From Candidatus Omnitrophota bacterium (GTDB taxonomy: Bacteria > Hinthialibacterota > Hinthialibacteria > OLB16): a DNA stretch of 58,261 nt. Both the position numbers and the translations under genes were made by a program. The stretch spans positions 1-58,261 of the forward strand of contig JACKFH010000025.1 of assembly GCA_020632575.1 (NCBI GenBank), written 5' to 3'. Below, one piece after another: positions 33,257-42,301 of this stretch. Positions within the stretch are counted from its first letter, which is position 1; every line of letters begins with the position of its first letter. The notes beneath the pieces are model-generated. The model searched no databases, had not been told where the DNA came from, and saw only the letters and a program-made list of their open reading frames with translations.

Positions 33257-34639
33257 TCACGCCTCTCCAAACAGGGATTTTAGAACGATTTCCTTGATTT
33301 CGGTACAGTGAACTGCATCTTTCGGAGGAAGGATTTCCTTATCGCCAATCAAAACAGGGTGCAACTCGGGATTTTCGATGGCTCGCCCATGCGATCCTTT
33401 GAGCAAACTCGGATCGAGGGGGATGACTTCGAGCAAACCCCGGAGCCCCAGCTTCTTCTTGAGGAGATACCCCCCGATCTTCAGCCATGGGACACTAATC
33501 TCCGGATCGACATAAAGTTCGAGTGGGTCGTACCCCGGCTTCCGATGGATGTCGACTGTTCGGGCAAAATCGGGAGCGCGTCGGTCATCCAACCAGTAAT
33601 GATAGTTGAACCATGCCCCCTTCTCCGCCACCAAAACCAAATCGCCCGACCTTTGGTGGTCGATTCCGAGTTCGTTCTGTTCATCTCTGTCTAAACACTG
33701 CGCCACTCCCGCAAGCCCACCGAGGACCTCCCGAGCCGCATCGAGATGGTTGAGGGAGTTCACATAAACATGCGCGACCTGATGATCGGCCACCGCGAAT
33801 GCGCGACTCGCTCCCGCGTCGAGGAGTTCGTGTCCCTCTTCCTCTCGAACATGGATCAAGCCCGCCCGGCGTAGAGCGCGATTCACTTCGATCGGGCGGT
33901 TCACCGACTCGATGCCATACTCGCTCAGGATGAGGATTCGAACCCCGCGATTCCGGTAGAAGTCGATCAATTTCCCGACCACTTCATCGATCTCGGCCAC
34001 CGCATTGGGAATCTCCGGATGATCCGGCCCCAGCTTTTGAAGGCCGTAATCGAGATGCGGGAGATAGATGAGAGTCAGCGTTGGGTTCTTCCACTCATGG
34101 ACCTTCATCGAAGCCTCGGCGATCCATTTCGACGACTCGATCGAGGCGGCGGGACCCCAGAATTTGAAGAGAGGAAAGGTTCCCAACTCCGCTTGAAGGC
34201 GATCGCGGAATTCCGAGGGGTGCGAATAACAATCCGGAAGTTTTCGCCCATCGGCTTTATAGATGGGGCGGGGAGTCACCGATAAATCCGCGCTCGAATA
34301 CATGTTGTACCACCAGAACATCTTCGAGCAGGTGACACTGGAGTCCCGGTTTCGCGCGGCTTCCCAAACCTTTTCGCCTTTCACCAAATGGTTGGATTGT
34401 TTCCAGAATTGAATCTCGGCCATCTCACGGTTGTACCAACCGTTTCCGACTATCCCATGTTCACGTGGATGGAGGCCGGTCACCATGCTTGACTGCACGG
34501 AACAGGTGACCGCCGGAAGAACGGGCTCGATTCTCCGTAGGTTTCCCTCACCGATGAATTGGTTCAGATTGGGAGTTCGCTCACCAAGGAGCGAGGAAGA
34601 AAGTCCGACCACATCGATCACCACAGTCGCCCGCGGCAT
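33257..34639 (-). CDS. eboF: EboF-type alkaline phosphatase/phosphodiesterase-family protein
   Basis: 460 residues. Belongs to type I phosphodiesterase/nucleotide pyrophosphatase proteins. N-terminal VIDVVGLSSSLLGERTPNL provides the first metal Asp; the nucleophile Thr lies in LPAVTCSVQSSMVTGLHPREHGIVGNGW; later metal residues are in IYLPHLDYGLQKLGPDH, ILSEYGIE (often SDHG elsewhere) and DHQVAHVYV. In ebo clusters this is EboF. Start three bases after the UbiA stop. Last gene of the operon. It should cleave a phosphodiester or pyrophosphate on an isoprenoid-like or nucleotide-linked intermediate; substrate not known. Confidence 0.88.
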   Translation of the reverse strand: MPRATVVIDVVGLSSSLLGERTPNLNQFIGEGNLRRIEPVLPAVTCSVQSSMVTGLHPREHGIVGNGWYNREMAEIQFWKQSNHLVKGEKVWEAARNRDSSVTCSKMFWWYNMYSSADLSVTPRPIYKADGRKLPDCYSHPSEFRDRLQAELGTFPLFKFWGPAASIESSKWIAEASMKVHEWKNPTLTLIYLPHLDYGLQKLGPDHPEIPNAVAEIDEVVGKLIDFYRNRGVRILILSEYGIESVNRPIEVNRALRRAGLIHVREEEGHELLDAGASRAFAVADHQVAHVYVNSLNHLDAAREVLGGLAGVAQCLDRDEQNELGIDHQRSGDLVLVAEKGAWFNYHYWLDDRRAPDFARTVDIHRKPGYDPLELYVDPEISVPWLKIGGYLLKKKLGLRGLLEVIPLDPSLLKGSHGRAIENPELHPVLIGDKEILPPKDAVHCTEIKEIVLKSLFGEA

Positions 34640-34642
34640 ACG

Positions 34643-35521
34643 TCAGGTCCCCAGGATTTTTCGGTGTCCGAAGTGGGTCAAAACAAAGCACGCAACCGCC
34701 AACCCGAACAGAATCGGCTGATCCATCAAGGACAGGAAGAAGGCGTCGAGCAAACACATCCCGGACAACCAGGTGAGCACCGCCTCCTTGGTCATCGGGG
34801 GAACTCGCCACACAAATCGCACCGCCCGCAACATCCACGCGATTCCAACCACGAACGCGATCAATATTAGTATCGAATTGAGGTAAGAGGGTAAGATCAA
34901 CGGCGGAATGAAAAGGAGCGGCATGACCCACGCGAGCCCGCGTTGTCTCCCCAAGTGTTTCTGGTTTTCGCTTCTCGCGATGATGGTGATCATGGAGGTG
35001 TAGATGAAGATCGTGACGCCGAAACCGATCACGAACCACCAGACTGGCGGCCACATCACGGTCGATGCCGCGACCGCGTAGACCGTGGCTCGGCAGGCGC
35101 CCATCAAAACAAAGGATCCCGAAACTTGCTTATGGATTGCGTTGTAGCAGGTGATCAACCCCAAGAGCAGGAGACCCAGATAGAGAGTCGGCCCCCCAAA
35201 CCAGCCCAGGATCATCAGGCCCGCGATGAGGCACAGCACCATAAAGACGATGGCCGAGGAGCGACTGATTCTTCCCGATGGAATTGGCCGCTCGGGGCGC
35301 TCTCTCCGATCGACGCCTTCATCGAAGACATCGTTCATCGCCATCCCGCCGGTGTAGAGCAGCGCGACCGCGAGTGTCACCAAAAGGGTCCGATTCCAAT
35401 CCAGAGTCTCACCCACCGTGTCAATCGAACAACCGACCATCACATTGGTCAGGCAGGTCGGCATGTTGGAAATCCGACCCAACTCAGCGAAGGCTTTCAG
35501 TTTGGAGGGGGTTGCATTCAC
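34643..35521 (-). CDS. eboC: UbiA-family prenyltransferase (EboC)
   Basis: 292 residues. The start is GTG at 35521, overlapping the EboE stop by four bases (GTGA); a longer start inside EboE is unlikely. About eight transmembrane helices with the first Asp-rich motif NDVFDEGVDRRERPERPIPSGR (Asn63, Asp64, Asp67, Asp71) and a second motif weakly represented. Ebo operons use this UbiA protein as EboC. It transfers a prenyl group in the membrane; acceptor unknown. Confidence 0.88.
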   Translation of the reverse strand: MNATPSKLKAFAELGRISNMPTCLTNVMVGCSIDTVGETLDWNRTLLVTLAVALLYTGGMAMNDVFDEGVDRRERPERPIPSGRISRSSAIVFMVLCLIAGLMILGWFGGPTLYLGLLLLGLITCYNAIHKQVSGSFVLMGACRATVYAVAASTVMWPPVWWFVIGFGVTIFIYTSMITIIARSENQKHLGRQRGLAWVMPLLFIPPLILPSYLNSILILIAFVVGIAWMLRAVRFVWRVPPMTKEAVLTWLSGMCLLDAFFLSLMDQPILFGLAVACFVLTHFGHRKILGT

Positions 35522-36690
35522 GGTTGGAAATTCTCTTTCACCCAGGTCATTTCTCGCGCGATCCCTTCCGCGAGTTCCTCGGTTCGAAGGTTTTCCGGCA
35601 GGACGCCCCACGCGTAGGTTTCAACCTCATAGTGATGGACGTCCCCTTTTTTTAATAGATCTTTCATCCCTTCAATGACCATGGGTTGGGTTGTCCCGAT
35701 GGCTCCAGTCTCCTCGAGGAAGAGAGGGACATGGAAGTGCACTCGGACTTCTCCCCCATGCACCGGATTGATTTCTTCAAGAGCCTCGGGCAGGTCTTCA
35801 TAGAATGTCCACCCGCCATCCGAACATCTCGCAACAGTCTGATGGAGATATCGATCCTCCTGGAAAAAGCCGAGTTGTTCCAGCGCCACTTCCCGTTTAG
35901 GAGCGGCCATACGTTCGAGATCGATTCGAATGGCCGAGGATATTTGAACCTTGCCGATCCGAACACCGAGCGAAGAGTAGGCCTCGAACGCCTCCCCCTG
36001 ATCCTCGAACATGACCGCCGAATGGCAGATGTCATGACAGACCCGGAGGTGTCTGAGCACCGATTTTTCGTCCCCTTCCGCGAGCAATCTCTCCTTGAAG
36101 AAAGCGGTGACATCCTCATGTCGATCGAGATAACAACCGGGCTCCGGCTCGAGGTTCAGGTGGATGAGTTTGCCGGTCTCGTCCTCCAGCCGCCGCAAAT
36201 GATCCGCGACCGATAACAGATTGGCGGTCGCTTTTTCGAGGTTCACCTCGGTTTGCTCTCCCTTTCCCCAACCTAACGGCAGGGTCGAAATGCTCCCCTC
36301 CTGGCCGTCCTCCATGAGACCCGAGAGGATCTCGATCAAGTCGAAGGTGTAGTCCAGCCTCGCGGTCTCTCCCCAATTCGGTTGATAAACTCTTTTCTTC
36401 ACCTTCGGCTGGTGAAAATCTCCATGCGGGAATCCGTTAAAGGTGAAGGCATTCAGGCCGTTTCGATCGAGCCAGGCTTTGAGGTGATCGATCCCGACTC
36501 GGTCGATGACATCCCGCGCACTCCGGGCGGATAGCCACAATCCGATTCCCATCGGAGCGTCGGGAGAGATCGCTTGCTTCACCCGGAGAGCGTGCTTCTC
36601 AAGATTCTGCCGGGTTTCGCCCCAATTCGCCCCGGCGTGGACATTGGTGCAATACCCCAAGGTGGTTCCAGGGCCTAAGAGGTTATCCAT
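35518..36690 (-). CDS. eboE: metabolite traffic protein EboE (xylose isomerase-like TIM barrel)
   Basis: 390 residues. Distinctive N-terminus LGYCTNVHAGANWGETRQNLEKHALRVK and GIGLWLSARSA is typical of EboE. TIM-barrel metal-site residues appear in LNLEPEPGCYL, RVCHDICHSAVMFED and HFHVPLF. Overlaps the TatD stop by eight bases and the UbiA start by four, so it is translationally coupled in the operon. Ebo proteins are connected with export of metabolite precursors (scytonemin in cyanobacteria); the present substrate cannot be deduced. Confidence 0.92.
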   Translation of the reverse strand: MDNLLGPGTTLGYCTNVHAGANWGETRQNLEKHALRVKQAISPDAPMGIGLWLSARSARDVIDRVGIDHLKAWLDRNGLNAFTFNGFPHGDFHQPKVKKRVYQPNWGETARLDYTFDLIEILSGLMEDGQEGSISTLPLGWGKGEQTEVNLEKATANLLSVADHLRRLEDETGKLIHLNLEPEPGCYLDRHEDVTAFFKERLLAEGDEKSVLRHLRVCHDICHSAVMFEDQGEAFEAYSSLGVRIGKVQISSAIRIDLERMAAPKREVALEQLGFFQEDRYLHQTVARCSDGGWTFYEDLPEALEEINPVHGGEVRVHFHVPLFLEETGAIGTTQPMVIEGMKDLLKKGDVHHYEVETYAWGVLPENLRTEELAEGIAREMTWVKENFQP

Positions 36691-37489
36691 CGACTTTGAA
36701 TTTCGAGCACTGGCTCAGGAAGGTTTTGGGGTTTTTGAACGAGACCTTCTCGATCTCCGCCTGCGTGTGTCCCCGTCTCGCCATTTCATTGCAGGCTTTC
36801 GGAACCGAGAGAGGGTCGCTGGGTCCCCAATCCCCGGCCGAGTTCATCCAAAGACGTTCGTTGCCATACATTTCGAGAATGTCGACCGCTCGTTGAGGGG
36901 TGCACTTGGTGTCCGGGTAGAGTGTCATGCCCGCCCAGAACCCCTGGTCCAGAACAATCTCCACCGTGTGCTCCTCGACATGGTCGATCAACACACGGCC
37001 CGGATCGATGTTTCCGTTTCGCTTGATCGCATCCATGATCAATTTGGTTCCCTTGAGTTTGTCCTCGAGATGCGGCGTGTGGACCAGGATGAGTTCATTG
37101 TACTCGGAGGCGAGGGCGATCTGTTCCTCGAGAATGGTCAACTCGTTCTTGCTGTTCTTGTTCAATCCGATTTCGCCGATGCCGAGCACATTGGGTCGCT
37201 CGAGAAAAAGCGGGATGAGCGAGATCACTTCTCTCGCCAGACTCAGGTCCTCCGCCTCTTTCGGGTTGATGCACAACCAGCAATAGTGCTGAATCCCGTA
37301 CCCGGCCGCTCGACCCGGCTCCACCACGGTGAGTTGGCGAAAGTAATCGTAAAAACCCTCCGAGGACCGACGGTCGAATCCCGCCCAAAAGGCTGGTTCG
37401 GTCAGCGCGACACAACCGGCCTGAGCCATGCGCTGGTAGTCGTCGATGGTCCGCGATACCATGTGAATATGGGGATCGATGTACTTCAT
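36683..37489 (-). CDS. eboB: TatD-family metal hydrolase (EboB type)
   Basis: 268 residues. Complete TatD metal ligands: DPHIHM (His7, His9), GEIGLNK (Glu), VHTPH (His), DHVEEHT (His) and NSAGDWG (Asp). In ebo operons this gene is EboB. It starts by overlapping the preceding small gene (ATGA, 37486-37489). The amidohydrolase activity is likely; substrate unknown. Confidence 0.88.
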   Translation of the reverse strand: MKYIDPHIHMVSRTIDDYQRMAQAGCVALTEPAFWAGFDRRSSEGFYDYFRQLTVVEPGRAAGYGIQHYCWLCINPKEAEDLSLAREVISLIPLFLERPNVLGIGEIGLNKNSKNELTILEEQIALASEYNELILVHTPHLEDKLKGTKLIMDAIKRNGNIDPGRVLIDHVEEHTVEIVLDQGFWAGMTLYPDTKCTPQRAVDILEMYGNERLWMNSAGDWGPSDPLSVPKACNEMARRGHTQAEIEKVSFKNPKTFLSQCSKFKVDG

Positions 37490-37788
37490 GAGTCGCCCCC
37501 CGGATAGGTCCCAAAGGCGCCCTTCAATCCGGCAGCCGATTCCAAGGGCTCCATTGACGGATCGCTGAAAAGTTCCAGCACCCGTCGTGCACGCCCTGGT
37601 TCGTTTTCGGAGAGGATCTTCAGCGCCTCTCGGAGGGACCGAATTCGAAAATCCTCCTCGCTCGCCGTTTCGTCTCCTGGCCGGGCTCGGTCAAGCCGGT
37701 CCAGAAAGGCGGCGATATCCAGGAGTTTCGCGCGGTGTTCCAGGTAATAGAGTTCGACAACCCGTTCGCGGGTGATGGGACAAGACAT
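37486..37788 (-). CDS. small helical protein at the head of the ebo-type operon
   Basis: 100 residues, AGGAA before the ATG. Predicted all-helical with motif LEHRAKLLDIAAFLDRLDRA in the first third and LELFSDPSMEPLES near the end. It looks like a conserved partner protein of ebo loci in PVC-type genomes rather than canonical EboA, which is about twice this length. It heads the operon by overlap with eboB. A promoter should lie in 37789-37905, but I could not define one. Confidence 0.8.
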   Translation of the reverse strand: MSCPITRERVVELYYLEHRAKLLDIAAFLDRLDRARPGDETASEEDFRIRSLREALKILSENEPGRARRVLELFSDPSMEPLESAAGLKGAFGTYPGGDS

Positions 37789-37905
37789 CGTTCCTCGCTC
37801 CTCATTGGGCGTTTAGCCGATGGCGGATGCAGTTTTGGAGAATGTTAGACAATTCGGGCGGAAGGGTCCATTGCGGCAATCGGACCCTCAGGCTAACGGT
37901 CCCAA

Positions 37906-38223
37906 CTAAACCCGCACAGCCGTCCCGCTCGCGGTGACCATCAACATGCTGCCTCCCTGCCCCACCACTTCGTAGTCGAGATCGATGCCGATGATGGCGT
38001 TCGCTCCCAACTGCCTGGCCTGCTCCTGCATCTCCTCGAATGCGATCTCTCTCGCTTTGTGAAGCTCTTTTTCATAGGCGGCGGATCGGCCGCCGACAAT
38101 ATCGCGGATGCCAGCGAAGAAATCCCGGAAAATGTTCGCTCCCACTATTGCCTCGCCGGTCACCACTCCATAGTAGTCCTGAACCGGATTTCCCTCGATG
38201 ATCGCCGTCGTCGTCATCAACAT
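37906..38223 (-). CDS. YbjQ/UPF0145-family protein
   Basis: 105 residues from the ATG at 38223, preceded by GAGGAGGCGG. Sequence pattern TTTAIIEGNPVQDYYGVVTGEAIVGANIFRDFFAGIRDIVGGRSAAYEKEL...ANAIIGIDLDYEVVG..GSMLMVTASGTAV matches the small pentameric YbjQ/DUF74 fold proposed for heavy-metal binding. Function unproven. Separate from the ebo operon by 117 bp. Confidence 0.93.
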   Translation of the reverse strand: MLMTTTAIIEGNPVQDYYGVVTGEAIVGANIFRDFFAGIRDIVGGRSAAYEKELHKAREIAFEEMQEQARQLGANAIIGIDLDYEVVGQGGSMLMVTASGTAVRV

Positions 38224-38636
38224 TTTCACCGCCTCCTCAAAAAAGTGGAATTGGGACCTATGGTAGCCAAAGCCTGTCAACCTGACGAGAGAGAAAAAGG
38301 AAGAAAAACGAAATAGTCTCGAAAGAGGTTGTTGCTTGAATGTTCATGAGATCAAATGATACGGTTCCGGGTTATCGCCCTCTTGGCTTCGGCGACCTTT
38401 TGGGGAGACTGCACGAGCCATTTCGAGTATTTTGCGGTGTCGTAGCTGATTAGGAAAAGGAAACGATGGTCAAATCGCGTCATACCCGCGAAGGCGGGTA
38501 TCCAGGGCCCGGGGCGCCGCCTCTGGATTCCTGCCTTCGCAGGAATGACTCCAATCGGACTTACCGGATATTCCGAATCGTTTCTTTAGGAGCGCGGATG
38601 ATTTTCAATGATGTATGGTCATGGGAGGCGGAGTGG
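38224..38636. other. 413-bp intergenic region containing a dispersed repeat
   Basis: No supported gene. A 29-codon frame at 38356-38445 encodes a lipoprotein-leader-like peptide (MIRFRVIALLASATFWGDC) but then stops and may be a relic. The right part is occupied by the inverted repeat at 38479-38549. A ribosome site GGGAGG at 38623-38628 serves the PQQ-like gene. Confidence 0.6.
38479..38549. repeat. VIPAKAGIQ-type inverted repeat element
   Basis: Left arm 38479-38505 and right arm 38523-38549 are inverted copies with internal stems ATACCCGC/GCGGGTAT (loop GAAG) and ATTCCTGC/GCAGGAAT (loop CTTC). Translation of one frame reads VIPAKAGIQ, the well-known artefact of this family. It explains an N-terminal extension that would otherwise be added to the PQQ gene. 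Confidence 0.85.
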
Positions 38637-39902
38637 ATGAAATCTTTCCAAAGATTCGGGTTGGTGATTCTGATCGGGGTCGGGTGTCTGACCTCAGTGG
38701 ATGCGTCCGATAATTGGCCGGACTGGCGCGGGCCGACCGAGGATGGGCATAGCGACGCCACTGGACTTCCGCTGAACTGGTCCGAAACCGAAAACATCGC
38801 CTGGAAAATCCCGATCCATGACGAGGGGCATTCGACCCCCGTGGTCTGGGGCGATCAGATTTGGCTCACCACCGCCACCAAAGACGGTAAGACTTTGTAC
38901 GCTGTGTGCATCGATTTGAACTCCGGCGAAATCGTCCATGACATCGAGGTTTTTCATCCGGAGAATCCCCAAGGGATCAACTCCAACAACACCTATGCAA
39001 CCCCCTCGGCTGTCATCGAGGTGGGGCGTGTGTATGTTCATTACGGGGCCCATGGAACCGCCTGTCTCGACACGAATACGGGGGAGGTTCTCTGGCGACG
39101 GACCGATTTGAATTGTGAGCACATGCAGGGACCGGCTTCCTCCCCAGTGCTTTACAAGGATTTGCTCATCCTGACACTCGAGGGAACTAACGTTCAATAC
39201 ATTGTCGCGGTGAACAAGAACACCGGCGAGGAGGTTTGGCGATACGATCGTCCCCAAGACATCTATGAAAAAATTGAACAGGGAGTCTATCGAAAGTCTT
39301 ACCAGACCCCGGTGATTGTCGACATCGACGGACAAACTCAAATGATCAGCAATGGCGCCTTGATGGTGACCGGCCATATCCCGGAGACCGGAGAGGTCCT
39401 GTGGCAAGTTCTCTACGGTCAAGACAGCACCATCTCCCGAATCGTCCATGGCGATGGCCTCCTCTTCGTCAACTGCGGCGGTGCGCCGAATCGAACCCAG
39501 CTTTGGGCGATTCGCGAGGGCGGGTCTGGGGATGTGACCGATACCCATGTGGTCTGGAAGATGACCGATGACGCTCCCCATCAGAGTTCCCCAGTGCTTG
39601 TCGACGATCTCCTCTACTTGATGAGCGATCGGGGAGAACTGATCTGCAAGGAGCCGGTCAGCGGAGAAGACGTGTGGACCGAGCGACTTAAGAACGATTT
39701 TGGCGCCTCGCTGCTCTATGCCGATGGCCGGATTTACATCACCAGTAAGAAGGGCATGACCACGGTCATCGAACCTGGAAGAACCTTTAACAAATTGGCC
39801 GAGAACGAACTCGATGGAGAGATTTGGGCCTCCCCCGCCGTGGCGGGAAACTCATTGCTGCTCCGGAGCAAGACTCATTTGTATCGGATCAGAAATGAGT
39901 AG
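38637..39902 (+). CDS. exported PQQ-binding-like beta-propeller protein
   Basis: 421 residues from the ATG at 38637 with GGGAGG eight bases upstream. Signal peptide LVILIGVGCLTSVDAS. Propeller blades typical of PQQ-like domains: DNWPDWRGPTEDGHSDATGLPLNW(S)ETENIAWKIP, LDTNTGEVLWRR, VNKNTGEEVWRYD, TGEVLWQVLYG, GEDVWTERL. Members are outer-membrane or periplasmic scaffold or quinoprotein-like; enzymatic residues are not seen. An ORF start further upstream (38466) is caused by the repeat and should be ignored. Confidence 0.9.
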   Translation: MKSFQRFGLVILIGVGCLTSVDASDNWPDWRGPTEDGHSDATGLPLNWSETENIAWKIPIHDEGHSTPVVWGDQIWLTTATKDGKTLYAVCIDLNSGEIVHDIEVFHPENPQGINSNNTYATPSAVIEVGRVYVHYGAHGTACLDTNTGEVLWRRTDLNCEHMQGPASSPVLYKDLLILTLEGTNVQYIVAVNKNTGEEVWRYDRPQDIYEKIEQGVYRKSYQTPVIVDIDGQTQMISNGALMVTGHIPETGEVLWQVLYGQDSTISRIVHGDGLLFVNCGGAPNRTQLWAIREGGSGDVTDTHVVWKMTDDAPHQSSPVLVDDLLYLMSDRGELICKEPVSGEDVWTERLKNDFGASLLYADGRIYITSKKGMTTVIEPGRTFNKLAENELDGEIWASPAVAGNSLLLRSKTHLYRIRNE

Positions 39903-40084
39903 ATGTGGTGGAGGAAGGGGGAGAATGAGATCCATTCCGTTTCTGCCAATTCTTCCCATGCGTTGCCACCCACTTCATCCAAATTCCAAAATCGATCTCC
40001 CTAACCGATCTATTATTTACAAACGTCACAACATCCGGTAAGATTCTTGTGTCTCTCTTCTTTAAGAAAGGTAGGCATGGGCAG

Positions 40085-42259
40085 ATGGACCGGCGGCCAT
40101 CCCCGTTTTTGTCAGCGGCGCGCGGATCGAGAGGGGTTCTTCTTGTCTCGACGGTTCTGCTGGCGATCGGACCGGCGGTTTGGGCGGCGGGGGCTCCTCC
40201 CATCTTCTTCACCCACAGAGCCGACCCGAACCTCGGCAACGGCATCGGCTATGTCGATTCCACGCCGACACGGCAAAATTTCCTCCGAACCGACCAAGAG
40301 CCTGTCGGCCTATCTTTCGACTCCATGGGAAACCTCTTCTACACACTGGATCTCGATGGATCGTATCAACTCATGAAACGGACCTTCGATGGTCAAATCA
40401 TCAATCTCGGTGTCATCCACAGTCAAATTTCGGGGAGAATCGGATGGTCATTCGATATTGCGGTTGGGCCGCGGGGCGACATTTACTTCACCCACCGATT
40501 GGACACCCGACTCGGCAGCGGAATCAGCAAGGTGGATTCCGAAGGAAAGATCGTGCCGGTGGTTGAGAACATTTCCGATCCGGTCGGTCTCGCGTTCGAC
40601 AGCCAAGGCAATCTCTTTTTCACAAAAGAGGTGGATTACCGTTATAGACTGATGCGGCTTTCCCCAGGGGGAACGTTAAACGATCTCGGTGTCATTCATG
40701 TTCAAGAGTATGGTCGAGCTGGTTGGTCGTTCGATTTGGCGGTCAACGATCATGACGAGATCTTTTTCACCCATCGTCGGGACACTCGATTTGGGAGTGG
40801 CATCAGCAAAGTCGATGCTGACGGCAATATTGTAACCGTGCTCGAGGGGATCGATGAACCGCAGGGTCTCGCCTTTGACTCGGAGGGAAACCTCTACTTC
40901 AGCGAGGAGAAAAATCAAAGTTTTCGACTGAAACAATTCACACCGGATGGAGTCCTAACCGATCTCGGACTTCTGGAAAGCCAAGCAGGTGGGCGCGCGG
41001 CTTGGTCCTTCGACCTCGCCACAACCGACGCCGAGATTGTTTTCCCCATTCCGACTCCCACCGCCACCCACGCGCCCACACAAACTCCCACTCCAACACC
41101 AACTCGGGAAGGACCCTGCGACTCGGGGTATTATGTCCTCGATGTCTACGGCGGACGCCACCGTGTGGGGAATCCCTATCGAATCACCGGGTCGCTCTAT
41201 TTCGGAACCGATTTCGCCCGGGATCTGGAGAGAGCCAAGGTGTCCAATGGAGACGCGACCGCCGAGGATCTGGTGGTCCTGGACGCGGCTGGAACCGGTC
41301 ACTTCGTTCAATACCCGGAAGCGGCGATCGACCAGATGTTTTATTTCGGCGATTCCATGCAGGAGTTCCCCCAAGGGCGGGCGACCGATCTTGTGATGAC
41401 TGCGGACAGTCGGGGGCTGTGGGTGCTGACCGATTACGGCGGGGTTTTTCGCGCGGGATCCGCGCTCAATGGAGGACCCGTTCAGGTTCCCAACACCGGG
41501 GTTTTCGGAATGGGGTTGGATGTCCCGATCGGTCCGGAGATCCGAGCCTCGGGGCTCAAAGCAACCGATGGCGCCACGCTCCGGGCGGTCTCCTTAGTGG
41601 TGATCGATGAGGACCGCGACAACCTCGCCGATGGCTACATCATTCTCGATAGCATGGGCGGAAGGATTCAGATCGACGATCGAGGGGTGGAGATCCCACC
41701 CGGCTACGCCTCCGGCGCCGATGCGAACTCGCCTCAAAGACTCTTGGATCCCGGCGCCTATGTCTGGCCTTATTTTCAAGGGCTCGACATCGCGCGAGAT
41801 CTGGAACTGCATCCCTCCCAACAAGGCGCGATCGTCCTGGATGGTTGGGGCGGCATCCACCCGATCCCGGTGAACGATCCCGCCAACCCGGTCCACTTCG
41901 CGGCTCAAGATGGATTTGGAGAGGTCCCCTCGGGCGCCGCAATGACCGGAATGCCTTACATCACCTCTGGCTTCTCTCCGCCACTCTCGAATAAGGAGGC
42001 TGTGGATGACGCCGATTCGATCTTCACCGATCTAGAGTTCTCGGTGGGGTGCGGTCGGGGTCTCTACACCCTCGACAAATTCGGCGGAGTGTTCGCTTAT
42101 GGCGACGCCCGAAAAGCCCCCGAAAGCCCCACTTCCCCATTCACCGGCTCCCCCTACTTCTATCCGAATCAGTGGGCAAGATCGATCGAGATTTATGGGG
42201 ATGAGGAGACCTCATTCGATGGGGGAATCACTACCGGTTTCCTCAGCAGAAACGAGTGA
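40085..42259 (+). CDS. secreted NHL/SMP30-like propeller plus Thr-Pro linker plus repeated C-terminal domain
   Basis: 724 residues from the ATG at 40085; a GTG at 40049 is a possible earlier start. Signal peptide (GVLLVSTVLLAIGPAVWAA). Three or four blades repeat the motif (F/Y)FTH-R-x-D...(L/F)GSGISKVD with LAFDS-x-GNL-(F/Y)F, like NHL or SMP-30-type propellers. A linker TPTATHAPTQTPTPTPTRE follows, then repeats of Y-x-LD-x-YGG (YYVLDVYGGRHRVG, WVLTDYGGVFRAG, YTLDKFGGVFAYG) in a second, probably beta domain. Likely a surface protein; ligand unknown. Confidence 0.85.
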   Translation: MDRRPSPFLSAARGSRGVLLVSTVLLAIGPAVWAAGAPPIFFTHRADPNLGNGIGYVDSTPTRQNFLRTDQEPVGLSFDSMGNLFYTLDLDGSYQLMKRTFDGQIINLGVIHSQISGRIGWSFDIAVGPRGDIYFTHRLDTRLGSGISKVDSEGKIVPVVENISDPVGLAFDSQGNLFFTKEVDYRYRLMRLSPGGTLNDLGVIHVQEYGRAGWSFDLAVNDHDEIFFTHRRDTRFGSGISKVDADGNIVTVLEGIDEPQGLAFDSEGNLYFSEEKNQSFRLKQFTPDGVLTDLGLLESQAGGRAAWSFDLATTDAEIVFPIPTPTATHAPTQTPTPTPTREGPCDSGYYVLDVYGGRHRVGNPYRITGSLYFGTDFARDLERAKVSNGDATAEDLVVLDAAGTGHFVQYPEAAIDQMFYFGDSMQEFPQGRATDLVMTADSRGLWVLTDYGGVFRAGSALNGGPVQVPNTGVFGMGLDVPIGPEIRASGLKATDGATLRAVSLVVIDEDRDNLADGYIILDSMGGRIQIDDRGVEIPPGYASGADANSPQRLLDPGAYVWPYFQGLDIARDLELHPSQQGAIVLDGWGGIHPIPVNDPANPVHFAAQDGFGEVPSGAAMTGMPYITSGFSPPLSNKEAVDDADSIFTDLEFSVGCGRGLYTLDKFGGVFAYGDARKAPESPTSPFTGSPYFYPNQWARSIEIYGDEETSFDGGITTGFLSRNE

Positions 42260-42301
42260 TGAACCTTGCCAGTCCGTGTGCAGGTACCCTGAGAAGACCG
42301 A

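Noticed and set aside
35522..35611. Longer start for the UbiA gene
   Set aside because: It would sit deep in eboE; GTG at 35521 gives a four-base overlap like the other junctions.
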